Assembly: GCA_025916675.1 (NCBI GenBank)
Contig: CP098402.1
Location: 925,205-989,204 of the forward strand
DNA from: Phycisphaera sp.
GTDB lineage: Bacteria; Planctomycetota; Phycisphaerae; Phycisphaerales; UBA1924
DNA length: 64,000 bases
Direction: 5' to 3'
Position numbers and translations under genes: made by a program. Every line of letters starts with the position of its first letter. Position 1 is the first letter of the stretch. Of the stretch, positions 8,991 to 19,100 are shown piece by piece. The notes below the pieces were generated by a model. The model was not told the DNA's origin. It saw nothing but the letters and a program-made list of their open reading frames with translations, and searched no databases.

Positions 8991-9230
8991 GCCGCGAGGG
9001 CGATGGCCGGTCGTTCGAGTGCGTGGATGGCCGACACGGGCTCAGTGCGGTCGATTCAATTTAATTCTTCATAATGTGGCCCCATGCAACGACGGACATC
9101 GCTTCCTGAAGCGACCGGCCGGTTGTATCGGCATGGGTCGTCTCGCGTGAGGGGTGTGTCCCCACGCTCTAATCTCTACCGAGGCCACCCAGCGGCCTTG
9201 AGGCCACACATATGCCAGAAGGAATCCACC

Positions 9231-10046
9231 GTGCCTCACCAAATGTCTTGTCGCTACGCCGCGCTCGCCCTGACCACAGCTGCGCCTCTCGCCTTGGCCC
9301 AAGCTGGGACGATCGATGTGCCGCTGGACCTCTCGAGCCAGTTCAACATCAACTCGCCGTACGACCCGATCGGCCCCTTGGGTGCATTCGAATCACCCCA
9401 GGGCGTCCCGTTTGAGCTGGGCACCAACCCGGCCCTATTCATGTGGAGCGGCGACTGGACCGATCGCACGACGTGCTGCGCCGTTGCCGAGCTCTCGATC
9501 GACACCGATCTGGCTCGTGCCGAAACCGTGTTCATGCTCATCAACACCGCCTGGGGCCAAGCCGGGCCGACCAGCTACATCTCGGTCGAGTTCTTTGGCG
9601 ATGGTGGTGCCTACCACCGGCACGACCTCGTGGGCAACGTCGACGTTCGAGACTGGCGGATGACGTCGTGGACGAACTTCCTCGACCCCGATGGCATCAC
9701 CGAGAACGCCTGGTCCGGCTCCCACCCCACGTGGGGCGACGTCCGCATCGACATGCAGCGGTTTGATCTTCCCGCCGCGTTCGCCGATCAGACGCTCGAG
9801 CGGATCATCGTGACCGACACCGGTCGGCGCGACTTCCAGCGGGCGCTGGTGACGGCCGCAACGGCCCGGATTTCCAGTTGCAAGGCCGACGTTGATGGTG
9901 ACGGCGAGCTCACGCTCTTCGACTTCCTCGCGTTTCAGAACCTGTTTAGCGCCGAAGACATGGCAGCCGATTGCGACGGCGATGGCGAGCTGACCATCTT
10001 CGACTTCCTTGCGTTCCAGAACGCGTTCGCGGGTGGTTGCGCCTGA
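9231..10046 (+). CDS. Secreted protein with GC-type dockerin tail
   Basis: 271 aa, starting at GTG 9231 behind AGAAGGA. The signal peptide is YAALALTTAAPLALAQA. The middle (about residues 30-215) is a beta-rich domain of unrecognised family containing a CC pair (DRTTCCAVAEL). Its wording (loss or gain of ornament, WGDVRIDMQRFDLP) resembles surface or cell-exterior beta-sandwich domains but I cannot assign it. The C-terminus has two EF-hand motifs (DVDGDGELTLFDFLAFQN, DCDGDGELTIFDFLAFQN) ending GGCA. The gene is followed by a second protein of the same class 46 bp downstream. Confidence 0.75.
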   Translation: MPHQMSCRYAALALTTAAPLALAQAGTIDVPLDLSSQFNINSPYDPIGPLGAFESPQGVPFELGTNPALFMWSGDWTDRTTCCAVAELSIDTDLARAETVFMLINTAWGQAGPTSYISVEFFGDGGAYHRHDLVGNVDVRDWRMTSWTNFLDPDGITENAWSGSHPTWGDVRIDMQRFDLPAAFADQTLERIIVTDTGRRDFQRALVTAATARISSCKADVDGDGELTLFDFLAFQNLFSAEDMAADCDGDGELTIFDFLAFQNAFAGGCA

Positions 10047-10092
10047 TCGACCAGACTTTCTTTTCAATCACATCACACGAAAGGACTTCCAA

Positions 10093-11112
10093 GTGCATAA
10101 CGAAACGAACCATGCTCCGATACGCCCAACAACCCTCTTGGCAGCCGCCGCGATCACCCTCGGATCCGCTGGCACCGCCCTGGCCCAGGACGGCGTGCTG
10201 CACCTCACCTCGGACATCGTGAATTGCTTCTTACAGGAAGACGCCGACACGATCGTCTACCAGGACGGCGCCTGGCAGACGCTGTACAGCCGGCCCTTCT
10301 GCGTACCGGTTCCCGATGGCGATCCCTTGTGCGGGTGCGGGCCGACGGCGCTGGCGGTCGACCAAGACGCCCGGCGGGTCTACTTCACGGACGGCGCGGG
10401 CAGCCAGATCGGCTGGTGGGACAGCAGCGATGGCTCGTTCGAGGCCTCCACCGTGGTGCTCCCCCTGTCACTCACGGCGATGGCATTCAACGGCGCCAAC
10501 GGCATGCTCTACGGCATCGACCGCAACCCGTTGGTCCCCAAGGTCCTGCGGATCGATCCGGACGGATTCGAGACGACCCAGTTGTTCAATTATCTTGGGA
10601 CGGACTACCGCTTCAGAGACCTCAGCTACAACCCCGCCGACGAGACCTTCTACGCCTACAACGACGATCCCTCGACTACCCAGCCCGAGGGCGTGTACAG
10701 CATCGACATGGCCACCGAAGAGATCACCCTGGTGGCCAGCGCGCCGTGCAGCGGGTGCGAACTCGCGCTGGCCGTCTGGGGCGACGACCTCACTCTGTTG
10801 GGCTTGTCGGGCGAAGACTCGTACCAAGGCACGCTCAGCGCTGGCGGGGGCTGGTCGGTCTTTACCCCCTCACCCAGCCCCACCGACGCGCTCGAGCAAC
10901 GTGGCACCGCCGTGGCCGGGTGGTTGACCACGGCGAGCGAGCCGTGCAAGGCCGATCTGGACGGTGACGGCGAGCTTACGCTCTTCGACTTCCTCGCGTT
11001 CCAGAATCTCTTCGGTACCGGCGATGTAGCCGCTGATTTCGATGGCGACGGTGAGCTAACCATCTTCGATTTTCTTGCGTTTCAGAATCTGTTCGCAACG
11101 GGTTGTTCGTAG
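10093..11112 (+). CDS. Secreted beta-propeller-like protein with GC-type dockerin tail
   Basis: 339 aa, starting at GTG 10093 with GAAAGGA about 9 nt upstream. The signal peptide is LLAAAAITLGSAGTALAQ. The body contains repeated short strands typical of propeller-type readouts (VYFTDGAGSQIGWWDSSDG, AFNGANGMLYGIDRNP, LSYNPADETFYAYNDDP). The tail DLDGDGELTLFDFLAFQN ... DFDGDGELTIFDFLAFQN ends in GCS. It is probably co-transcribed with the gene at 9231 and shares its tail. Substrate and partner are unknown. Confidence 0.75.
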   Translation: MHNETNHAPIRPTTLLAAAAITLGSAGTALAQDGVLHLTSDIVNCFLQEDADTIVYQDGAWQTLYSRPFCVPVPDGDPLCGCGPTALAVDQDARRVYFTDGAGSQIGWWDSSDGSFEASTVVLPLSLTAMAFNGANGMLYGIDRNPLVPKVLRIDPDGFETTQLFNYLGTDYRFRDLSYNPADETFYAYNDDPSTTQPEGVYSIDMATEEITLVASAPCSGCELALAVWGDDLTLLGLSGEDSYQGTLSAGGGWSVFTPSPSPTDALEQRGTAVAGWLTTASEPCKADLDGDGELTLFDFLAFQNLFGTGDVAADFDGDGELTIFDFLAFQNLFATGCS

Positions 11113-11176
11113 GCAGCGCGTGATACGGCCCAATCACATTCCGGAATCACAGGATCCCACCCCGCGGGACACACAC

Positions 11177-11205
11177 AAACCCGCCGGGCTATGGCGGTTA
11201 GTTTT
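11177..11205 (+). terminator. Probable terminator after the GC-dockerin gene pair
   Basis: The stem AACCCGCC/GGCGGTT with a 7-nt loop is followed by AGTTTT, 65 bp beyond the stop at 11112. Confidence 0.5.
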
Positions 11206-11344
11206 GCTTCAAACTGCTCCCGGTGACCTGCCCCCGCTTGTTGTACTGCGCTCAAACCCATTTCTTGGTCCAATCGCAGGTTGAAGACTTACGCAGGTGC
11301 GCTTGTCCCCGTTCTTGTACCAGCTCGAGGGTTAGGGATCTGCA

Positions 11345-12163
11345 TCATCCGGCCGGGTCCGCCTGGCCGGATGATACAGCGAATTCCTCGGGGGCCAGGC
11401 TTCCCAAGGCGCTGTGTGGTCTGTCCCGATTGTAATGTAGCCGCCAGGCTGCGATCTTCTCCCTGGCATCGTCAAGTGAAAGAAACCAGTTCTCGTTGAG
11501 GCACTCGGCGCGGATCCGCCCGTTGAAGGCCTCGATCAGCCCGTTGTCTGTAGGCTTTCCGGGCCGGCTGAAGTCCAAGCGCACGCCGTTCAGGTACGCC
11601 CACTGGTCCAGGCGTTTGCTGGTAAACTCGCTGCCATTGTCCACGCGAATCTTCACTGGTAGTGCACCTCGTTTGGCCTTGATCCGATCCAGCACGCGGG
11701 CGACATCGTCGCCACGCAAGCCGCTGGCCACCTCGATCGCCAGGCTCTCGCGTGTGAAGTCATCCACTATCGTCAGCAGGCGGAAGCGGCGGCCATCGAA
11801 GAGCTGATCCGACATGAAATCCATGCTCCAGCTCTCATTGGCGTGAGTCGCCTTGGTCAATTCGGGCCGTGTCACGCCGCTCCGATGCCGACGCGGCTTG
11901 TGCCGGCCAACACAGAGGCCCTCTTCCCGATAGAGCCTGTAGATCCGCTTGCGATTCACACACCAGCCCTCCCGACGAAGCTTGATCCAGATCCGTTGGT
12001 AGCCCCACGTGACATGCACACCCGCGATCTCGCGGATGCGGCTCCGCAGTGTGGCCTGATCGTCCTTGACGCTCTCGTAGCGTTGTGTGGCGCGGGGATG
12101 GCGGAGCACCTCGCACGCACGACGTTCGCTTACGCCATACGCCGACCGCGTCCGCTTCACCAT
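11345..12163 (-). CDS. IS3-family transposase OrfB (DDE integrase core)
   Basis: The catalytic domain of the IS3 transposase. The DDE triad is visible: Asp in WSMDFMSDQL, Asp in IRVDNGSEF, Glu in NGLIEAFNGR. An HTH_21-like region (VTWGYQRIWIKLRREGWCVN) precedes it. There is no independent Shine-Dalgarno. The frame overlaps the end of orfA, and OrfB is normally made as an OrfAB fusion by -1 frameshifting, here in the AAGGGAAAG stretch just before the orfA stop. The coordinate given is the first in-frame ATG. The reading frame is intact. Confidence 0.85.
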   Translation of the reverse strand: MVKRTRSAYGVSERRACEVLRHPRATQRYESVKDDQATLRSRIREIAGVHVTWGYQRIWIKLRREGWCVNRKRIYRLYREEGLCVGRHKPRRHRSGVTRPELTKATHANESWSMDFMSDQLFDGRRFRLLTIVDDFTRESLAIEVASGLRGDDVARVLDRIKAKRGALPVKIRVDNGSEFTSKRLDQWAYLNGVRLDFSRPGKPTDNGLIEAFNGRIRAECLNENWFLSLDDAREKIAAWRLHYNRDRPHSALGSLAPEEFAVSSGQADPAG

Positions 12164-12183
12164 CTCGCGGCGACGACCAGGCC

Positions 12184-12450
12184 TCAGAGCTTTCCCTTGA
12201 GGGCGTCCTGGAGGATGTGCTTGTCGAGACTGAGATCCGCGACGAGCTGTTTCAGCTTGCGATTCTCTTCCTCGAGTGCCTTCAGCCGACGCACCTCGGC
12301 CACGCCCATCCCGGCGAACTTCTTCTTCCACCGATAGAAGGTCTGCTCAGAAACACCCAGCTTCCGGCAGACCTCTCGCACGGGCGTGCCACCCTCGGCT
12401 TGCCTGAGCGCGAACGCGATCTGCTCCTCGGTAAATCTGCTCTTCTTCAT
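12184..12450 (-). CDS. IS3-family transposase OrfA (HTH protein)
   Basis: 88 aa. An N-terminal HTH (FTEEQIAFALRQAEGG ... VCRKLGVSEQTFYRWKKK) is followed by a leucine-zipper-like helix (RLKALEEENRKLKQLVADLS). This is the standard IS3 OrfA, close in style to the IS407 group. It binds the IS ends and forms the N-terminus of the OrfAB transposase. Confidence 0.85.
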   Translation of the reverse strand: MKKSRFTEEQIAFALRQAEGGTPVREVCRKLGVSEQTFYRWKKKFAGMGVAEVRRLKALEEENRKLKQLVADLSLDKHILQDALKGKL

Positions 12451-12571
12451 CGTCCTGGCCTCCAAACAGAGGCCGGATTCTTGCCGAATCCCTCACACTA
12501 CGGATGGACCAGAAAATGGGTACGAGCGCACGACCTAACTATATTGTCGTTCTCCATTTCGGCAAGAAGTG

Positions 12572-13141
12572 TCATTTATTGAATTTTGTTCCGCACTCTG
12601 GACAAACCAAGGCAGTTAGATCAACCAAGCAGTATCCACACTCCATACAACACTTGGCACGCCTGCGACTTCGCCTGACAGAGCATCTTATCGCTACATA
12701 CGTTACGCATACCACAAATGTAGCTGCTACTGTGTTGAGGGCAAATGCAGTTGGAGCAACTGAGCGAGATGCCGCCTTGGACGCATTTACACCTCTCAAA
12801 CTATCGTACACACTGGGGAGTTCTTCGCCTCGTTCTAGATAATCCTGAAGTATCTCTGCTTCTCTGAGGGACATGGGTCGCCATGAAGAGCGAATCGAGT
12901 GGCCGTACCAAACAAATGGATACCCATATTTGAGTGACATGGTAACACCGGCAGAGCCGTCATCAGTATTAAGTTGCGACACTGGGCCACCATGAACTTC
13001 TTTTTCCGATCGCGCCACCTTCGGCTCCAACAAACCTTGGAGGTGCGCCCATCTGGCTATTGCTGTAACACCCAACACGCAAATGACGGCGAGGATATAC
13101 AACCCAAGTGCAGTAGTAGTCGTTTTTTTTAGATTATTCAT
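12572..13141 (-). CDS. Membrane protein with C-terminal zinc ribbon; candidate partner of the RHS protein
   Basis: 189 aa with two hydrophobic segments (about 10-30 and 130-152) and a C-terminal zinc ribbon (CMECGYCLVD...CPECG). Its ATG lies inside the last codons of the RHS gene (8-bp overlap), so translation is coupled. Base composition is more AT-rich than the surrounding genes, like the 3' end of the RHS gene. The position directly behind a polymorphic-toxin-type protein is where immunity genes sit. That role is inferred; no immunity family was recognised. Confidence 0.65.
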   Translation of the reverse strand: MNNLKKTTTTALGLYILAVICVLGVTAIARWAHLQGLLEPKVARSEKEVHGGPVSQLNTDDGSAGVTMSLKYGYPFVWYGHSIRSSWRPMSLREAEILQDYLERGEELPSVYDSLRGVNASKAASRSVAPTAFALNTVAATFVVCVTYVAIRCSVRRSRRRAKCCMECGYCLVDLTALVCPECGTKFNK

Positions 13142-16100
13142 CTGGGCATTCAGCTTCGGCAGCTATGCGCGCACTTTCGGACGAAACGCGACACTTCGAG
13201 TACTCAGCGCGCAAGCTTGCTGGAGGACTTCCAAAGCAACCACCTAGGTTTGCGCTTGCACGGCAAATCATCTCCGCAGCCGCAGCGACCTTCCCTGCCT
13301 CACACAGGCATTTTTCTCTTCCTTCTCCAGTACATGGTGTCGAAGTTATACATGCAGCAGTCGCTTGGTATGCCCAAGCTTCATTACAGAAAGCCATCTG
13401 ATTGCTGCTGGTTTGGTTAGGAACACCCCCGTCTTCAACACCTGCGCAATCATAAATCTCTGTGTTTATCAATTCGTGTATTGCAGTACATTTATCAAGA
13501 TTCGGCAAGGTACCAGGTGCTAGCGGACCAGTGCATACACAGGCGATCACTTCTTCGTCATGGCATGTAACTATCCCGGCGCCCTTACCGTCGGAACAGA
13601 CTTGTTGGCATGTTGCTTGCTCAGGCGTAGGATCTTGTCCTGGCGACACCGGCAATATGCCCTCGTCCGGATCGATAATAGGGAGACAATCACGCAGACA
13701 TTCTCCCTTTCCACCTTGTTGAAAGCAACATTCCATGCAGCTAGTAAAAGTGTCTTTCTTGCTGCAATCTTGTTTCGTGAGCCCGCCCTGCTGTGTCTGT
13801 CCAAGGCCCACACCGACACCACTCGCATTCCCACTGCGGTGGATCATTCTCCCGAGCTCGGTGTGATAGACACCACTGCGCAGGAGGCCGACGGTCACGA
13901 TGTCCTTGCTAAACGTCGCACCCGTCGCGCCCACGGTCGACGCATCCCTACTGAGCACATCCCACCCCATGCTGGCGTTGGTGGTGTAGCCCGCGTCCGT
14001 GGAGTCGACGTCACCGTCGAGGTCCACATCGGCCAGCGCCTGGTGGGACGTCGACCAGCCGGTGATGGCCGTGTCGTCCGAGCCATCGAAGTCGCCGTCG
14101 AAGTCGGTGTCGCCGGCCACCATGCCAAACACTCTCCCGTACGGGCTGAAGTGCGCACGCTCACGCTGCACGGCGGCTTCGTCGATCGTCACGACCGGAT
14201 CCTGCCGCCAGTTCTGCAGCACGTACCACCGCTCGTCCTCGGTCTGGGGGCTTCCGGATGTGAGGAAGGTCCGACGCATGACGACTGAGTCTAGGTTGCT
14301 CGCCCCGCCGTAGCCGTCCAGGCCCGCCTGGTGGTACAGGGTCTCCTCCAAGTAATCGGACCCGTCGTGCCGGCTGACGAGCCGCCAGCGGTCGTCGTAC
14401 ACAAGATGTTCGGTATCGGTGCCATCACCCTCGGTGATCCGCTGGCCCAGCCCGTTGTACCGATACTCGGCCACCACGTTCGCCGTGCCACGCTCGAGGA
14501 TCGTCGCCAGCCGGTTCCACGCGTCGTACTCGTAGTCGTAATCGGCGCCATCGTCGATCAGGTTCCCGTTCTCGTCGTAGTCCAGCGTCAGGTCGTCCGT
14601 CCCGTCGCCGTTCGTGTCCCGCTTGATCCACTCGTTGGCGTTGTTGAAGTGGGCACTGGCACCGCTGAGCACGTTCAGGTCGTTGACGTCGTTCGTGCCG
14701 TCGTCGTCGCGGTCGATCACACGCGTCGCCCAGTTGCCGGTGATGCCAAGCGTCCAATCTCGTTCCTCACGCTGTGTGCCGGTGATCGACGAGCCGTTCC
14801 AATTCCCGCGATCCTCGCCGAGCACGCGGCCGAGGTCGTCGAGCGTGTACGCCCGGTCGTAGTACCGGGTGCCGCTCGTGTTGGCCATCACATTGTCCAC
14901 CGTGGCCTCGATGTCGCCACGCTCGTTGTAGGTCAGGTCCACGTCGTAGAAGTCGAAATCGCTACCGGTCGCCGGGTCGTCCTTCGTCCAGGTCCACGTC
15001 GTCGGCCGGTTGAACCGATCCAGCTGCGTGTAATCACCCAACGAATCGAACCGCTCGCCGTACACGTCCGGCTCGGGAAGCGTCGTCCCCACCAGCCCGC
15101 TCGTGCCCAGGTAGTCGTACGTCGCCACCGTCACCGCACTAAATCCCTTGACCAGGTTCACCTGCGACACGCGCACCAGCGTCTGGTCCAAGCCGCTGCC
15201 GGGCACGATGTAGTTGGCCTTGTACCCCGTGGGGAAGACCATTGTGACGCGGCGGATCGCCTTGCGGCCGCCAGAAGGAACAGCCTTCGCGTAGGTGAAC
15301 TCCACGTCGTGCGCGTTGCCGCTGATCACCGAATCGTGGTCCTGGGCGATCTTGGTCGCGTTGCCCCAGCCGTCATAGCTGTACTTGACCTCGTCGGTCA
15401 CCGTGCCGCTCGTCGCCGCGTCGTACTGGGTCACCGTGTCCAAGAGACCGCGATCCAGGTAGGCCTGCTCCACGCGGCGCACCGCGCCGTCGAAGCCACC
15501 CGCTAGAGTTTCGACGGCCGAGGCCGTCGACCGGCCCAGCACGTCGTAGGTCGTCTCGATGACGTTGCCGGCCTGGTCCTCGCGCCGCACCACCTGGCCC
15601 TGCGCGTTGTACCCGAACGAGACCACGTCCGCGTCGCTCGTATCGATATCCGAGCCCTCGTCGGCCGTGTTGGTCGAGTCGGGATAGACCACCGCGCGCA
15701 GCATCCGACCGGACGCCACCTCGCTCTTGCCGGTGCTCACCGTGCCCTTGGCCACGCCGTACACCCACCGGGTGATCTGGTCATCGGCCGTGCTCGGGTT
15801 CGCCGCCACGTCCTTGGTCCCGTCGGCGTCCTGGTCCACGATCATGCGAGTCCGCAGCCCATCGACATACTCAAACCACGTGATCAGGTCATCGTCGCCC
15901 GTGGCCGAGCTGGGCGTGCCGTTGACGTAGTTCCGCGTCACCTGGGTCTGCCGGCCCAGGTCGTCGTAGGTGAACCGCGTCGTGATGTTCTCGGGGTCGA
16001 CCGAATCCTCCACCTCGCCCTCGTCGTTGTACACCGTGTCGCTCACGATGACGGTCGACACGCCCTGCGCGGGTGCCGCCAGCGCGTCGCGATCGAAGGT

Positions 16101-19100
16101 CGCCCCGCCGTTGGTGCCGTAGAAGGCGCTGGTCACCGGCCGGTCCAGCACGTCGTACCACATCGCGCTGATCTGGATCCGCCCGGTAATGTTTCCACTG
16201 GTGAAGGCCAGCAGGTCGGTGTCCGCCCCGCTGTCCAATTTTCCGGTCGAGCTCGTGTCGTCGTGGTCACGCTGGATAGCCGCCGAGGCGAAGACCAGAT
16301 TCGAGTCGTTCGACTCATACGCGGTGACCGTCTGCTCCATCACGTGGTCGCCGGTGACGTCGTCCGCGTGCGCATACAAGGTATCGTCGGTCTTGCCCAG
16401 CACAAACCGGTCGGTCGCCCGGCCCAGCCGGTCGTACTCGGTCTTGGCTAGCTGCCCGCCCTGCACCTTGATCGTCCGGCCCACCTCGTCATACCACGTC
16501 AGGCTCTCCAAGGTGTCGCTGCTGGCACCGGTCGATTGATTAATCTCGTGCCGCTCGCTCTGCCACACCCGCCCACGCGAGTCGTAGTCCATCTCGCTCA
16601 GGGCGACACGATTACTTGTCACGCTCGTCGGATCACTGGAAACGGTCAGCCCGCTCACCGAGCTGTACGTGCCAGCCGCCAGCGTCCGGCCCAGGTTGTC
16701 CAATTTCACGAGCGAGTGCGGGGCCGCCGCGCTCTGGGTCAGGATCGTCCGGCCACGCACGTCGTGCGTAAACAGCGTGTCACGACGATCCGTTGTGCCG
16801 TCCTCGACAAACGCGGTCGTCTTGGTGACGTAGCTGTTTCCGCCATCGCTGCCGGCGTCGTACACGGTCTCGGACACCTTGACCATGTTGTTCGTGCCCG
16901 AGGTGTCACCGCCCTCGTCGCCGTTGTCGTTCGTCCCGACCTCGCTGGACTCCATCCGGCCCAGCACGTCGTACACCGCACGGCTCACCGTGCCCGTCGC
17001 GTCCTTGGTCCGGATCCGACGACCCATCCCGTCGTACGCGAATGTCGTCTCGTCAAAGTTCGTCCCGGTAACCCCGGCCCCGCTCGCGGGGATCACAAAG
17101 TAGCTCCGGCTCTCCTCGAGCAAGGCGCCCGACTCAGTGTAGAGCGCGGTCGAGTACCGCGACACCGTGCCGTGGCTCACCGCCAGCAGCGGATCGGTAT
17201 CGGTCTCGTCGATCCAGCTCGACAGCCCGGTCGTCGTGCTGCCGCCGCTCATGGCCACTTGCATCGAGGCCACGCCGTTGCCCGCGTGGTCCGCGACCGA
17301 AACGCCCACAGGCCCGTAGTAGGTCGTCGGCCCGCTGGTCACCAGCGGGATGCTCACCGTCACCGGTCGCCGATCGACCAGGACCGTCCGGTACACCTCG
17401 CTCACGTCGCCATCGGGTGCGGTTACCTGCGTGCGCCGCCCCTGGTCGTCGTAGGCGTACGTCGTCGTGACGCCCCAGCCATCGCCGGTCTCGGTGATAC
17501 CAAAGACCCCATTGGGGTCCGCGTCGTACGTGCTCGCCGCGTTCAGCGTCGCGTCGCGGATCGACTCGACCATCAGACCATCCACGTATTCTGTGTAGTC
17601 GTAGATGCCGTCCTCGGCTTTCCGGAACGCCGTGTGCCCGTTCTGACGCACGTACGCGATCAGGGTGTGCGTCGTGTTCTCGCCGTTCTCGGCGGTGACC
17701 ACCGCCGGCAGCGTCGTCGTAATGACCTTCGGGCGGATATACCCGATGTCCGTCGCCGTCCCGCTCCACCAGGTCCGGCCGACCGTCGTCTCGTCGTAGT
17801 CCGCCGCCACGAGCGACGCGGACGTTTCATCATCGGCGAAGACCGCGCGCTGCGCATCAACGAACGGCACATCAAGCGTCGCGCTCCCGATCGTCAGGCT
17901 CCGCGTCTCGTAGTCCATCTGACGCTCGACATACGCCGTCCCCGTCGCGCCATCCTTGAATTCGTAGCCCTCGACGAAGCCGGTCAGCGACCCGCTCGAC
18001 ACGCGATCGACCACCCGCACCAGCCCCGCGCCGTTCGACCGCGTGAAGGCCCCCGTCGAGTGCGTGTACGCCGTGATATTCGCTGGCGTGGCGATCTCGT
18101 CCACCAGCGCGTCGCTCCCGCGCACCGCCAGCGTCGCCCACGTGTTCGTTGGCGAGGCCGAGGGATCCGCGTCGGTCTTCACCTCGCCGAAGACCTGCCC
18201 GCCCTCGTCAAACAGCGTGCTCACCCAAAGCCCGTCGGGCTGCTCCACGATCGCGCGACGCTTCCACGCGTCGTCGTACGGCGACGCCTCGCTCCCATTG
18301 GTCCCGTACGTGATCTCGTGCTCGCCGTTGGCCCCGCCCGAGCAGCCGCACCGGCCGTTGAACCACGCCTTGTCCACCTGGCGGGACGAGTTGTACTCGA
18401 AGTACGCCGCCGCGTACGGCTTCAGCAGGGTCTCGCTCATCCCCAGCGGGGTGTCATTAAAGGTGCTGTCGTCGTAGTCCGCCGCCCGGTACCCCTCGGA
18501 CTCCACGATGTACTGCAACGCGCTCGGGTGCCCAGGGTTCGAGTTGTCGCTGAAGGCGCCCGACCAGTACCGGTAGTATTTCTTGGTCACCAGGCTCTGC
18601 CCGCTCTCGTTGGTCGGCACCGTCACCGTCACCGTCTTCAGGTCGTCCTCGCTGCCGTAGCTCTCGGAGATCCCGTAGTATGTGTACTCGACCAAGCCCA
18701 CCTCGGTGACTGTTCCAGGAGAAGACCAATCGCCGCTCGAACAGATGTCCACCTCCACGCTCGTCAGCATGCCACCCGTATACGTGTAGCTGTACCGCCG
18801 CCCGCCGTTGGAGATCGAGTCGAAGGCCTCTAAGACCCGCCCACTCCCGTCGAAGCCGTTCGTGATCGCCGTCGAACCCGTGGTGTCGTCGCCCACAAAC
18901 GCGGTATCACCATCCGGCCCGATCTTCTTCCACAATTGGCCCGCAGCGACGCCAGCGTCACCGTCGAACCCGAAGAAGACCAAGCGCGTCCCATCGGGCT
19001 GCGTGAGCGTGTACGTGTCCGGCTCGCTCCCCGCACCGGCCGCGTACTGCACCACGCCCGTGGCCCCATTAACCCCCTGGAACTCGTCATCACTCACGCC

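Larger units (their letters stand above)
11247..12530 (-). mobile_element. IS3-family insertion sequence
   Basis: A complete element of about 1.28 kb with an orfA/orfB pair on the minus strand. The ends are inverted and imperfect: the right end read inward from 12530 is TGCGCTCGTACCCATTTTCT, and the left end read from 11247 is TGCGCTCAAACCCATTTCTT. A second end-like sequence starts at 11298 (TGCGCTTGTCCCCGTTCTTG), exactly 51 bp inside the first. No clear target-site duplication is visible at either boundary, so the insertion is old or the left end was rearranged. Confidence 0.75.

Noticed and set aside
11221-11244. TGACCTGCCCCCG as the left end of the IS3 element
   Set aside because: No matching inverted sequence at the right end, while TGCGCTC-type ends match on both sides.
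14331-15506. 391-aa plus-strand open frame
   Set aside because: Same antisense shadow effect as above within the RHS gene.
16536-18833. 765-aa plus-strand open frame opposite the RHS gene
   Set aside because: Arg/Val/His-rich antisense shadow of YD repeats; no domain or Shine-Dalgarno.
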